A stretch of DNA of 28,255 nucleotides from JBKJML01 sp046596415. GTDB taxonomy: Bacteria > Actinomycetota > Thermoleophilia > Gaiellales > Gaiellaceae. The translations under genes were made by a program, and so were the position numbers. The stretch lies in contig JBKJML010000084.1 in NCBI GenBank assembly GCA_046596415.1, positions 1 through 28,255 on the forward strand, in the 5' to 3' direction. Shown here piece by piece: positions 7,021 through 13,949 of the stretch (the stretch's first letter is position 1; each line of letters begins with the position of its first letter). The notes below the pieces were generated by a model. The model searched no databases and was not told where the DNA came from. It saw only the letters and a list, made by a program, of their open reading frames with translations.

Positions 7021-7320
7021 CCGACCGGAACCACGGTATTGATCGGCAGCTAACCGAAAGTGGCTGCAAACGTGCGGAGCAAGCACAGCAGCTTGATGAA
7101 GCGATCTGCGCCGCGCCGCTACGACCCGGTACTACCGCGCGTACTCCTGACTCCCCGCGACCGGCGATCGCTTGGTCTTGCGATGTGGGGTGATAGCGCC
7201 GGTGTAGCTCCGCTCCGCCGGCGCGGGACTCCACTGTGCGCGCCAGCTCAGATCTTGGTTTTGCGCAAGCGCCGGGTGCCACCGGCCGCTCGCGTGTGCT
7301 CGAGCAGATAGCGTCGGGTG
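7021..7320. other. Gene-free stretch beside the tRNA remnant
   Basis: About 300 bases with no supported gene. I looked for an integrase C-terminus next to the attachment-like site in all frames and saw no R-H-R-Y type motif. A 7-bp GC stem (7196-7202 with 7218-7224) is present. The sequence may be decayed mobile DNA. Confidence 0.4.
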
Positions 7321-7851
7321 ATGCAGGTCGAGAAGCTGGCGGAGGGCCTGTGGTGGTGGACCGGACAACTCGAGTCCGGCGAAGAGGTCGGAAGCGTCTA
7401 CTACGAGGAGGGCGACCGCGTCTACCTATTCGACCCGATCGTCCCTCCCGAGGACGCCGATGTGTTTCTCCAGGCGCTCGATCGCGACATGTCCCGCTTC
7501 GACGGGCGCGGGGAGGTGCTGCTGACGTCCGCCCGACATCGACGCGACGCCGACTTGCTCACCGAGCGCTATCGCGACGTCCGGATCGTGGACACTCCCG
7601 CCGCGTCAACGATCTCCACGATCCCGGCCAGCGCCGGCGAAGTGATGTACGTCTTGAGCTCCCACGCGTCGCTCATCGTCGGCGACGCAATCGTCGGCTC
7701 TGATCGCGGTCTCGTATTCGGTGACGCGCGTGCTTCGGGCGCTCTTCGTACGTTGCTGGACATTCCGATCGATCGCGTGCTCGTCTCGCACGGCCCGCCG
7801 ATCAGAGCCGACGGAGCGGAGGCGCTGCACGCGCTCCTCGCGCGCGGCTAG
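7321..7851 (+). CDS. Degenerate metallo-beta-lactamase-fold protein
   Basis: A protein of about 176 residues (ATG 7321; an adjoining GTG at 7318 is an alternative) that resembles actinobacterial MBL-fold hydrolases in outline. It starts VEKLAEGLWWWTG, continues with GSVYYEEGDRVYLFDPIVPP, has a central VLLTSARHRRDADLL, and ends VLVSHGPPIRADG before a short helix. The metal-binding HxHxDH motif is absent: the place where it should occur reads SARHRRDAD. It is therefore unlikely to be a normal two-metal hydrolase; it may be structural, mono-metal or non-enzymatic. No strong ribosome site is seen. The stop TAG interlocks with the stop of ubiX on the other strand in the palindrome CTAG. Confidence 0.6.
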   Translation: MQVEKLAEGLWWWTGQLESGEEVGSVYYEEGDRVYLFDPIVPPEDADVFLQALDRDMSRFDGRGEVLLTSARHRRDADLLTERYRDVRIVDTPAASTISTIPASAGEVMYVLSSHASLIVGDAIVGSDRGLVFGDARASGALRTLLDIPIDRVLVSHGPPIRADGAEALHALLARG

Positions 7852-8426
7852 TCCTCGTCCCCCGCCGGAAGACCGGCCCAGCGGGTGGCTGATGGGAGCT
7901 CGATGTCGAACTGGTCGAGAATGCGGAGCACTGTCTGATCGACGATGTCGTCAACGGTGGCCGGCAGGTTGTAAAAAGCAGGGGTGGGCGGGAAGATGAT
8001 CGCTCCCAGCTCGCTCAACGTCAGCATGTTGCGCAGGTGGACTGCGTGCAGGGGTGTCTCGCGCACGGCGACCACGAGGCGACGCCGCTCTTTGAGGACG
8101 ACGTCTGCCGCTCGGCAGACCAGGTTGTACGCGAACCCGTTCGCGATCGCGCCGAGTGTCTTGACGCTGCAGGGCGCGATGACCATCCCATCCGTACGGA
8201 ACGAGCCGCTCGAGACCGTCGCGGCCTGGTCCCCCTCCGCGTGGACGACGTCGGCGAGTGCACACACGTCGGCCCACGTACGGCCGGTCTCGTGCTCGAT
8301 CGTGACGCGCGCCCAGCGAGTCGCGATCAGATGCGTCTCGATCGGAAGCTCGCTCAACTGCTCGAGGATGCGCACGCCGTAGATCGCGCCTGAGGCGCCG
8401 GTGATGCCGACGATGAGCCGCTTCAT
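7848..8426 (-). CDS. ubiX: Flavin prenyltransferase UbiX
   Basis: A 192-residue protein that joins dimethylallyl phosphate to FMN to make prenylated FMN, the cofactor of UbiD-family decarboxylases. The FMN-binding start MKRLIVGITGASGAIYGVRI, the motif VSSGSFRTDGMVIAPCSVKT, the prenyl-phosphate region RRRLVVAVRETPLH and the C-terminal IFPPTPAFYNLP are all typical, and the length is normal. Its ATG (8426) overlaps the stop of the MmgE/PrpD gene (ATGA). It is the last gene of the eleven-gene leftward operon. Its client is very likely the UbiD-type enzyme at 22848, which lies in the divergent operon and not next to it. Confidence 0.93.
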   Translation of the reverse strand: MKRLIVGITGASGAIYGVRILEQLSELPIETHLIATRWARVTIEHETGRTWADVCALADVVHAEGDQAATVSSGSFRTDGMVIAPCSVKTLGAIANGFAYNLVCRAADVVLKERRRLVVAVRETPLHAVHLRNMLTLSELGAIIFPPTPAFYNLPATVDDIVDQTVLRILDQFDIELPSATRWAGLPAGDED

Positions 8427-9625
8427 GCCGCCACCACGGCTCTCGATGCGCGCGCCAGCTTGGCCTCGACGTCGGCCCGCGACAGCGGACGCTCGGGGTC
8501 GCCCGGCGCATCGGTCCGTTCCGCGCACGATTGGTCGCCGTTCGTGAGACGGACGCGGACGCGGACGCCGCCCGCTGGCACGGTCGGAGAGGCAGCGACG
8601 GAGATGCGTTCCGCGATCGCCGCGATCCGCGGGTCGCCGAGCCGCTCCGGCGCGCTGTGCTCGAGCCACCAGTCTCCGTCGAGCAGCATGCAGGCGGCGA
8701 CCCACCGTGCCGACTGCTGCGCCGCGAGCGGCGTCTCCCAGCCGCGGTCGCCGCTCACCTCGTAGGCCTGTGGGCTCAGTTCCACCTCGAGGAGCGCGAC
8801 GTCCTCCGCCGGGACGGCGAGCTCGAGGCACACCTCGATCAGCGACTGGACGGAGCTCGCCGCGGGCCAGCGGCGCAGTGAGATTTGCTCGAGCTCCCAG
8901 TGGTTCCCGAGGTCTCGCACCAGCAGTTCCGGCGCGCCTCCGTCCGCGTAGGAGTGAGCCATGCCGCCGTCCGCCGCGGTCAGCCAATGCGGGGAGGCGG
9001 CCAGGCCGGTGTCCGCTGCGAGTCCGGCGAGCAGACCGGCCGTCGCGCCGCGCGCTTGGTTGAACTTCACGGCCTCCGTGCCGAGGGCAGCGAACGTGCC
9101 TGCGCCCTGGGCGGCGCCGTGTGCCATCGCGCTCAGGACGCCGTCGGTGTCCAGTCGGAGCAGTCGTGCGACAGCAGCCGCCGCTCCGACGGGGCCGACC
9201 ACCCCGGGCGAGTGCCAGCCACGGTCTCGCAGCCGCGGGTAGTCGAGGGCGAGGCAGAGCCGGGTCGTGACCTCCAGTCCGACCGTGAGCGCCGCGAGGA
9301 GTTCGACCTGGTCACGCTCGCCCTGAAGAACTTCGAGTGGTGGCACGACGACCGGTGTGACGTGGCAGAGGCCGGGGCGGTAGACGTCGCAGAGTGTTGC
9401 GGACGTGATCTCGTAGGCCCGTGCGAATGTGCGCGCTGCGGCGCTGTCACCTGCGAAGGCGTAGGCAAGGCGGGCGGCGCGGTCCGCGAGCTGCTGGGTC
9501 GCACCTGCAGCTCCGCTCGCAAGTGCGTCGAGGTGCAGGATTTCGACGCGCTCCCGGGTGCGCCCGGGGACATCGTCCCACTCGAGCCTTGCCGCCCACT
9601 CGGCGATCTCCCGCTCGACGCTCAC
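8423..9625 (-). CDS. MmgE/PrpD family protein (2-methylcitrate dehydratase-like)
   Basis: A 400-residue member of the MmgE/PrpD family, whose characterised members include 2-methylcitrate dehydratase and cis-aconitate decarboxylase. Family landmarks: a helical N-terminal domain (EIAEWAARLEWDDVP, DALASGAAGA), GWHSPGVVGPVGAAAAVARL, MAHGAAQGAGTFAALGTEAVKFN, then the GVLAGLAA-like segment and SLRRWPAASSVQSLIE. It is shorter than the usual 450-480 residues, so the second domain is compact. The GTG at 9625 overlaps the stop of the LLM oxidoreductase (GTGA). In this operon it may hydrate or dehydrate, isomerise or decarboxylate a polycarboxylate intermediate; a methylcitrate role is unlikely because no citrate synthase or lyase is nearby. 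Confidence 0.8.
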   Translation of the reverse strand: MSVEREIAEWAARLEWDDVPGRTRERVEILHLDALASGAAGATQQLADRAARLAYAFAGDSAAARTFARAYEITSATLCDVYRPGLCHVTPVVVPPLEVLQGERDQVELLAALTVGLEVTTRLCLALDYPRLRDRGWHSPGVVGPVGAAAAVARLLRLDTDGVLSAMAHGAAQGAGTFAALGTEAVKFNQARGATAGLLAGLAADTGLAASPHWLTAADGGMAHSYADGGAPELLVRDLGNHWELEQISLRRWPAASSVQSLIEVCLELAVPAEDVALLEVELSPQAYEVSGDRGWETPLAAQQSARWVAACMLLDGDWWLEHSAPERLGDPRIAAIAERISVAASPTVPAGGVRVRVRLTNGDQSCAERTDAPGDPERPLSRADVEAKLARASRAVVAA

Positions 9626-10530
9626 CGGGCCACTCCGAGCTCGTCGAGGGCCGGACCGTAGACCTCGGCGTCGAATCGCTCCATCGCGGCAGCGAGATCG
9701 GCCGGGTCGCGCTCGCGAAAGACAAGCACGAGCTCGTCGACGCCAACGCGCGCGAAGTCGACGACCTCCGGCACGATCCGCTGAGGGCTCCCGTGCAGGC
9801 TGTACTTCTCGATCGGGTCGGCGTCCAGGCGGACACGAACGCGGACCGAGATCGTCGGCATCGGTCGGCCTGCCTCCTCTGCGAACGCGCGAAGCTTGGG
9901 GATCCGCTCCGCGACCTGCTCTGCGTTCAACTGCGCGGCGTGGTAGCCGTTGCAGAGGACGGCGGCCCGGCGCAGGATCCGGTCGGCGCGACCGCCGCAC
10001 CAGAGCGGCAGCTCGGCGCCCTGAGGAGGGAGAGGATCGAACGTGAAGTCACGGAGCCGGTGGAAGTCGCCGTCGAACGGCTCCTTCGAGCCCGACCAGA
10101 GGTGGCGCCAGAGGGCAATCGTCTCGTCGAGGTAGGCGCCGCGCTTCGTGAAGCGCTCGGCCTTGCCCAGGTTCTCGTACTCCGGGAGGTCGTGGCTCTC
10201 GCTCGAGCCGACGCCGACTGTTAGGCGCCCCCCGGTCAGATGGTCGATCGTTGCGAGCTGCTTCGCGAGCAGGGGCGCGTCGCGCATGGCCGGGATGATG
10301 ACGCTGAAGCCGACGCGCAGCGAGTCGTAGCGGGCCGCGACCCAGGTCAGCGCGGTCGTGGCCTCGAGGACCCAGCCGTACTCGTCGGCCTCAGGGCCGG
10401 CGGGGACCATAAGGTGGTCGGTCGCGTAGACGCCGGACCACCCGAGGCGCGCGGCGGTCCCCGCGGCGGCATCGAGATGCTCCGCGCCAGCACCCGCTCC
10501 GATCGTCGGCAGGATCAAGCCGAGCCTCAT
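9622..10530 (-). CDS. LLM-class flavin-dependent oxidoreductase
   Basis: A 302-residue bacterial luciferase-like TIM barrel that uses FMN or coenzyme F420. Recognisable parts: MRLGLILPTIG, GVYATDHLMVP, the segment GFSVIIPAMRDAPLLAKQLATIDHL and GGRLTVGVGSSE, PLPPQGAELPLWCGGRADR, and a C-terminal VGVDELVLVF. F420 use is plausible in Actinomycetota but cannot be told from FMN use by eye. ATG 10530 overlaps the stop of the DUF35 gene (ATGA). No acyl-CoA dehydrogenase is encoded in this cluster, so this enzyme might perform the redox step on an acyl intermediate, or a ring oxygenation; that is inference. Confidence 0.85.
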   Translation of the reverse strand: MRLGLILPTIGAGAGAEHLDAAAGTAARLGWSGVYATDHLMVPAGPEADEYGWVLEATTALTWVAARYDSLRVGFSVIIPAMRDAPLLAKQLATIDHLTGGRLTVGVGSSESHDLPEYENLGKAERFTKRGAYLDETIALWRHLWSGSKEPFDGDFHRLRDFTFDPLPPQGAELPLWCGGRADRILRRAAVLCNGYHAAQLNAEQVAERIPKLRAFAEEAGRPMPTISVRVRVRLDADPIEKYSLHGSPQRIVPEVVDFARVGVDELVLVFRERDPADLAAAMERFDAEVYGPALDELGVAR

Positions 10531-10898
10531 GCGCCTTCGCCTCGCGGCGTGAACTTGGGAATCCCGTCTTCGAACACGACCGAAACCGGCATGCCGACGC
10601 GCACCGCGTCCGGCTCGACCCCGACGACGTTGCTGATGAGCGTCGGCCCTTCCGCGAGCCGGACCAGCGCGACCGTGTACGGCACGGGCCAGTCCTCCTT
10701 GTACTGGTGCCGGAAGACGGCGAAGGAGTACACCTCGCCATCACCGCTCACGCGCTCCCAGTCGGCTTCGGTCGAGAGGCAGGTTGGGCAGACGATCGAG
10801 ACCGGATAGCGCAGGTGGCCGCCCGCGCAGCGCTGCAGATGTAGTTCACCGCGGCGGCAGGCGTCCCAGAACGGCCCGCTCAGCTGCTCGGCGGTCAT
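10527..10898 (-). CDS. DUF35 / OB-fold acyl-CoA-associated zinc-ribbon protein
   Basis: A 123-residue protein of the ChsH2-DUF35 type: an N-terminal helix and zinc ribbon followed by an OB fold. The ribbon reads LQRCAGGHLRYPVSIVCPTC. The second knuckle has C-x2-C, but the first has one Cys and no second Cys at the expected spacing, so the metal site is incomplete or uses the nearby His. The OB fold carries the usual VSGDGEVYSFAVFRHQY and PYTVALVRLAEGP. In characterised systems such proteins bind a thiolase-fold partner and present the CoA ester. Here it sits directly after a thiolase-like gene, with ATGA overlaps on both sides, so the pair very likely forms a complex. Confidence 0.82.
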   Translation of the reverse strand: MTAEQLSGPFWDACRRGELHLQRCAGGHLRYPVSIVCPTCLSTEADWERVSGDGEVYSFAVFRHQYKEDWPVPYTVALVRLAEGPTLISNVVGVEPDAVRVGMPVSVVFEDGIPKFTPRGEGA

Positions 10899-12031
10899 CG
10901 CCCGAGCACCAGCGCGCTCGCCGTGTTCAAGGTCATCCCGCGGCCGGTCACGAGGCAGACCTCGGCGCCGTCGACCTGGCGGTCGCCGGCCTCCCCGCGA
11001 ATCTGGCGTACGCCCTCCACCACGTGCAACCAGCCCTGCATGTACGACTCGGACAGGTTCCCGCCTGCAGTGTTGATCGGCAACTCGCCGCCGAGGCTGA
11101 TCCGCTCGCCGCCCTCGACGAACGGACCCGACTCGCCTGGCTCGCAAAAGCCGCCGTGCTCGAGCCAGAGCAGGACCGAGATCGTGAAGTTGTCGTAAAG
11201 CTGGGCGACGTCGACGTCGGTGGGCCCGATACCGGCCATCTCGTACGCACGCGCGATCGCGTCGCGCTGGTGTGGGAGGTACCACCATTCCGGGTGTTCG
11301 AATGTCTGCAACGTGTGACCCTGACCCATGCCCCAGAGACTGACGGCGCCGTTGCGGCAGTCACGCGCGCGCTCGGCCGAAGTGACGACGACGGCGACGG
11401 CGCCGTCGGAGATCAGGCAGCAATCGAGCTTCTTCAGCGGGTCGACGATCGGCCGCGACGCCTGGTGGTCGGCGAGGGTCATCGGCTCGCGCATGACGGC
11501 ATGCTCGTTCATGGCGGCGTGCTTTCGGCAGGTGACCGCGACCCAGCCGAGCTGCTCGCTCGTCGTACCGTAGAGCGACATGTGCCGCTGCGCCGTCAGC
11601 GCGCTGTTGGCGGCGTTGCCGAACATGCCCCACGTCCCCCACGAGTCGCTGCGGCCGGCGGGCGCGTCGAACCGGGAGCCCCCGGTGCGCGCCGTGTCCG
11701 CGAAGACGCACGCGACCACGCTCGCCATCCCGGCGTCGATTGCCAGCGCGGCCTGCTGGATCAGTTGTCCCGCTGTCGACCCGCCTGCCACGAGCGAGCC
11801 TGCCAGCTTCGGGTTGATACCGAGGTGGCCGCCGAGTGCCAAGTAGTGCTTCGGCCCTTCCGGCGAGGTCGTTCCCGGCATGGTCAGCAGCCCGTCCAAC
11901 TCGTCCTTCGTGAGGCCCGCGTCGTCGAGCGCTGCCTTCAGCGCGGTGACGGCGAGGGAGAGCGGCGTTTCCTCGGGCAGCTTGCCCTGCGCCGACGCGC
12001 CGACGCCCGCGATCGCGGCCTTGCCCCACAT
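10895..12031 (-). CDS. Thiolase-like protein lacking the catalytic Cys and His
   Basis: A 378-residue SCP2/Ltp2-type thiolase fold (MWGKAAIAGVGASAQGKLPE at the start; DNFTISVLLWLEHGGFC and VCLVTGRGMT towards the end). At the nucleophile motif the sequence is LVAGGSTAG, placing Val where catalytic thiolases have Cys. The distal His motif (GGxLSxGHPxG) reads GGNLSESYMQG, with Tyr for His. Claisen chemistry with an acyl-enzyme is therefore unlikely. Ltp2-type proteins that have lost these residues act as retro-aldolases together with a DUF35 protein, and one is encoded directly downstream with an ATGA overlap. Inferred role: carbon-carbon cleavage of a hydroxyacyl-CoA to an aldehyde or ketone and a shorter acyl-CoA. 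The start ATG is in TGATG with the stop of the crotonase gene. Confidence 0.82.
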   Translation of the reverse strand: MWGKAAIAGVGASAQGKLPEETPLSLAVTALKAALDDAGLTKDELDGLLTMPGTTSPEGPKHYLALGGHLGINPKLAGSLVAGGSTAGQLIQQAALAIDAGMASVVACVFADTARTGGSRFDAPAGRSDSWGTWGMFGNAANSALTAQRHMSLYGTTSEQLGWVAVTCRKHAAMNEHAVMREPMTLADHQASRPIVDPLKKLDCCLISDGAVAVVVTSAERARDCRNGAVSLWGMGQGHTLQTFEHPEWWYLPHQRDAIARAYEMAGIGPTDVDVAQLYDNFTISVLLWLEHGGFCEPGESGPFVEGGERISLGGELPINTAGGNLSESYMQGWLHVVEGVRQIRGEAGDRQVDGAEVCLVTGRGMTLNTASALVLGR

Positions 12032-12750
12032 CAGCGGCCCGTGAAGCGAGGCGCGCGCTTCTCGCGGAACGCGGCGCGCCCCTCGGCACGGTCGGCGGTG
12101 GTCGCCAGCTCCGTCCACAGCTCGCGTTCGAGTTCGCGGCCTCCTGGCGCCGCCCGCAGGGCGCGCTTCGCGGCGCGCAGCGAGAGCGGCGCGTTCGCGG
12201 CGACGCTGCTCGCGATCCGCTCCGCCAGCGCCGGCAGGTCCTCCGGCAGGACGACGTCGGAGACGAGACCTCCGCGGAGTGCCTCCTCGGCGCCGATCGG
12301 CTCACCGGTGAAGAGCAGCTTTGCGACGACCGCCCCTTGCAGGCGCTGCGTTCCGCCGCTGCCCGGGAGCGAGCCGATCTTCACCTCGGGCAGCGCGAAC
12401 GTCGCCGTCGAGGAGGCGATGCGCATGTCCGCAGCCAGCGCGAGCTCAAGGCCTCCGCCGACCGCAGCGCCATTGATCGCGGCAAGCACAGGCTTCTCGA
12501 AGCGGTCGAGAGCGTCCGAGACAGGAGTTGCTCCGGGCGGTGCCCCTTCCTTCAGATCGACGCCGGCGCAGAAGGCCGTCCCTTCGCCAGTCAGAACGAC
12601 GACGCGGACAGCGTCGTCGGCATCTAGGTCGGCGAACGCGTCGGCAAGCGCGGAACGCATCGCGCTATCGATCGCGTTGCGCTGTTCGGGTCGGTTCAGG
12701 CGCACCCAGCCGATTCCGGCCTCGCGCGTGACGAGTAGCGGCGTCACCAC
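12031..12750 (-). CDS. Enoyl-CoA hydratase/isomerase (crotonase) family protein
   Basis: A 239-residue crotonase. The oxyanion-hole motifs are intact: FCAGVDLKE and NGAAVGGGLELALAADMRIA. Both positions that carry catalytic Glu in true hydratases are Glu here (GLELAL and ALPEVKIGSLPGSGGTQRL), so water addition to an enoyl-CoA is plausible. The C-terminal APRFTGR is the usual ending. Two GTG codons, 12750 and 12747, could start it; the second gives the GTGA overlap seen elsewhere in this operon. In the pathway it would make the 3-hydroxyacyl-CoA that the thiolase-like/DUF35 pair then cleaves. Confidence 0.88.
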   Translation of the reverse strand: MVTPLLVTREAGIGWVRLNRPEQRNAIDSAMRSALADAFADLDADDAVRVVVLTGEGTAFCAGVDLKEGAPPGATPVSDALDRFEKPVLAAINGAAVGGGLELALAADMRIASSTATFALPEVKIGSLPGSGGTQRLQGAVVAKLLFTGEPIGAEEALRGGLVSDVVLPEDLPALAERIASSVAANAPLSLRAAKRALRAAPGGRELERELWTELATTADRAEGRAAFREKRAPRFTGR

Positions 12751-13949
12751 AGCACCTTTTCTGCGGTCAGCTCATCGATCTCGACGTCGGAAAGCCCGAG
12801 CAGCGTCCGCGCGAGCTCGCGCGTGTGCTCGCCTAGAAGCGGGGCAGCCCGCTCGGGGCCCGTCCGCCCGCCGTCGTGCCGAAACGGCGCGGCCGGCGCT
12901 GTGATCTCGCCGATCACAGGGTGCTTGAGCCGCCGCCAGAAGTCGCGGGCGGCGAGCTGCCGGTCCGACAACAGGTCGCTGCTCGACTGCACCGCCGACG
13001 CCGGGACGCCGCCGGCCTGCAGCGCGTCCGCCAGCTCGTGCCGTTCGCGCGAGGCGGTGGCGGCGGCAACCGCCGTCTCGACATCGTCCTCGTGCGCCTT
13101 GCGGCCGGCATGGGTCGAGAAGCGGTCATCCGGCGCGAGCCTGAGCTCGCGCGCGAGCACCTGCCACTCGTCGTCGCTGCGGACGGCGATCGCGCACCAC
13201 GCGTCGTTGCCGCTGCAGCGGAAGACACCGCTCGGGCAGTGGTCGGCGACGCGGTTTCCGTTTCGAGTCGGCTCAGGCGCGCCGTCCGCCGCGGCGACGA
13301 GCGCCGGGCCCACCATGCTGGCCGCCGACTCGAGCTGCGAGAGCTCGATCAGGCAGCCCCCGCCGGTCAGCTTGCGTCGCCGGATCGCGGCGAGCACTGC
13401 AACCAGGGCGTGCCCGGGACTCGGGATGTGGTCGGGATAGTGCGTGCCGGTGCCGACGGGCGCGCGGTCGGACCGTCCCGAGAGGTGGACCAGGCCCGAA
13501 AGGGCCGCGATCGTCGACCCGAAGCCGATGTAGTTGCTGTGCGGGCCGTCGGAGCCCTGCATCGGCATCGCGAGATAGATCACCGACGGGTTCAGTTCGG
13601 CGACGGCGTCGTAGCCGAGTCCCCAGCGCTCCATGACGCCCGGCCGGAAGTTGTTCGTGACGACGTCGCAGCCGGCGGCGAGCCGCAGCGCGAGCGAGCG
13701 AGCCTCCGGCTCGCGCATGTTCAGCGCGAACGACTTCTTGTCGTTGTTGCGCGAAGCGAAGTACCCGGAGCCGTCGAGCCCCTCGGCGCCCGGCCGGTAG
13801 GGGGGCGCGAGGCGCAGGTTGTCGGGCCGCATGCGCGACTCGATCTTGATCACCTCGGCGCCGTGCTCGGCCATCAGCTTCGTAACGAGGGCCCCGGCGC
13901 CGATCCAGCAGAAATCGAGGACGCGGAGCCCGGCGAGCGCGTGCCTCAT
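12744..13949 (-). CDS. Class III (CaiB/BaiF) CoA-transferase, subunit or paralogue A
   Basis: A 401-residue family III CoA-transferase, which moves CoA from a donor thioester to a free acid. Typical parts are LAGLRVLDFCWIGAGALVTK, HGAEVIKIESRMRPDN, ASRNNDKKSFALNMREPEA, DVVTNNFRPGVMERWGLGYD, the acceptor region GFGSTIAALSGL, and the C-terminal RDFWRRLKHPVIGEI. Full length is close to the family norm of about 400. It directly follows a second, shorter family III protein with an ATGA overlap. Such tandem pairs can form a heteromeric transferase, as in the succinyl-CoA:phthalate enzyme, or be two separate enzymes. It would activate the imported acid. Donor and acceptor are unknown. Confidence 0.88.
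   Translation of the reverse strand: MRHALAGLRVLDFCWIGAGALVTKLMAEHGAEVIKIESRMRPDNLRLAPPYRPGAEGLDGSGYFASRNNDKKSFALNMREPEARSLALRLAAGCDVVTNNFRPGVMERWGLGYDAVAELNPSVIYLAMPMQGSDGPHSNYIGFGSTIAALSGLVHLSGRSDRAPVGTGTHYPDHIPSPGHALVAVLAAIRRRKLTGGGCLIELSQLESAASMVGPALVAAADGAPEPTRNGNRVADHCPSGVFRCSGNDAWCAIAVRSDDEWQVLARELRLAPDDRFSTHAGRKAHEDDVETAVAAATASRERHELADALQAGGVPASAVQSSSDLLSDRQLAARDFWRRLKHPVIGEITAPAAPFRHDGGRTGPERAAPLLGEHTRELARTLLGLSDVEIDELTAEKVLW

Noticed and set aside
6978..7086. A complete tRNA-Lys gene with an unusual D-arm
   Set aside because: No strand complementary to the ACGGCCC acceptor arm and no D-arm pattern lie within 90 bases upstream, so only a 3' fragment is supported.
7013..7368. Integrase remnant next to the tRNA scar
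   Set aside because: Minus-strand frames here are Arg/Ser-rich and show no tyrosine recombinase motif, no ribosome site and no similarity I can name.
8423..9625. prpD of a methylcitrate cycle
   Set aside because: No methylcitrate synthase or lyase is present, and the protein is short for PrpD; only the family name is supported.
9421..10224. Long plus-strand frame opposite the LLM oxidoreductase and MmgE/PrpD genes
   Set aside because: Composition is Arg/Asp/Val-rich as expected for an antisense shadow of GC-rich genes; the minus-strand genes have clear family motifs and coupled junctions.
10784..12904. 700-codon plus-strand frame opposite thiolase and crotonase
   Set aside because: Shadow of codon bias; no domain is recognisable and it crosses several real minus-strand genes.
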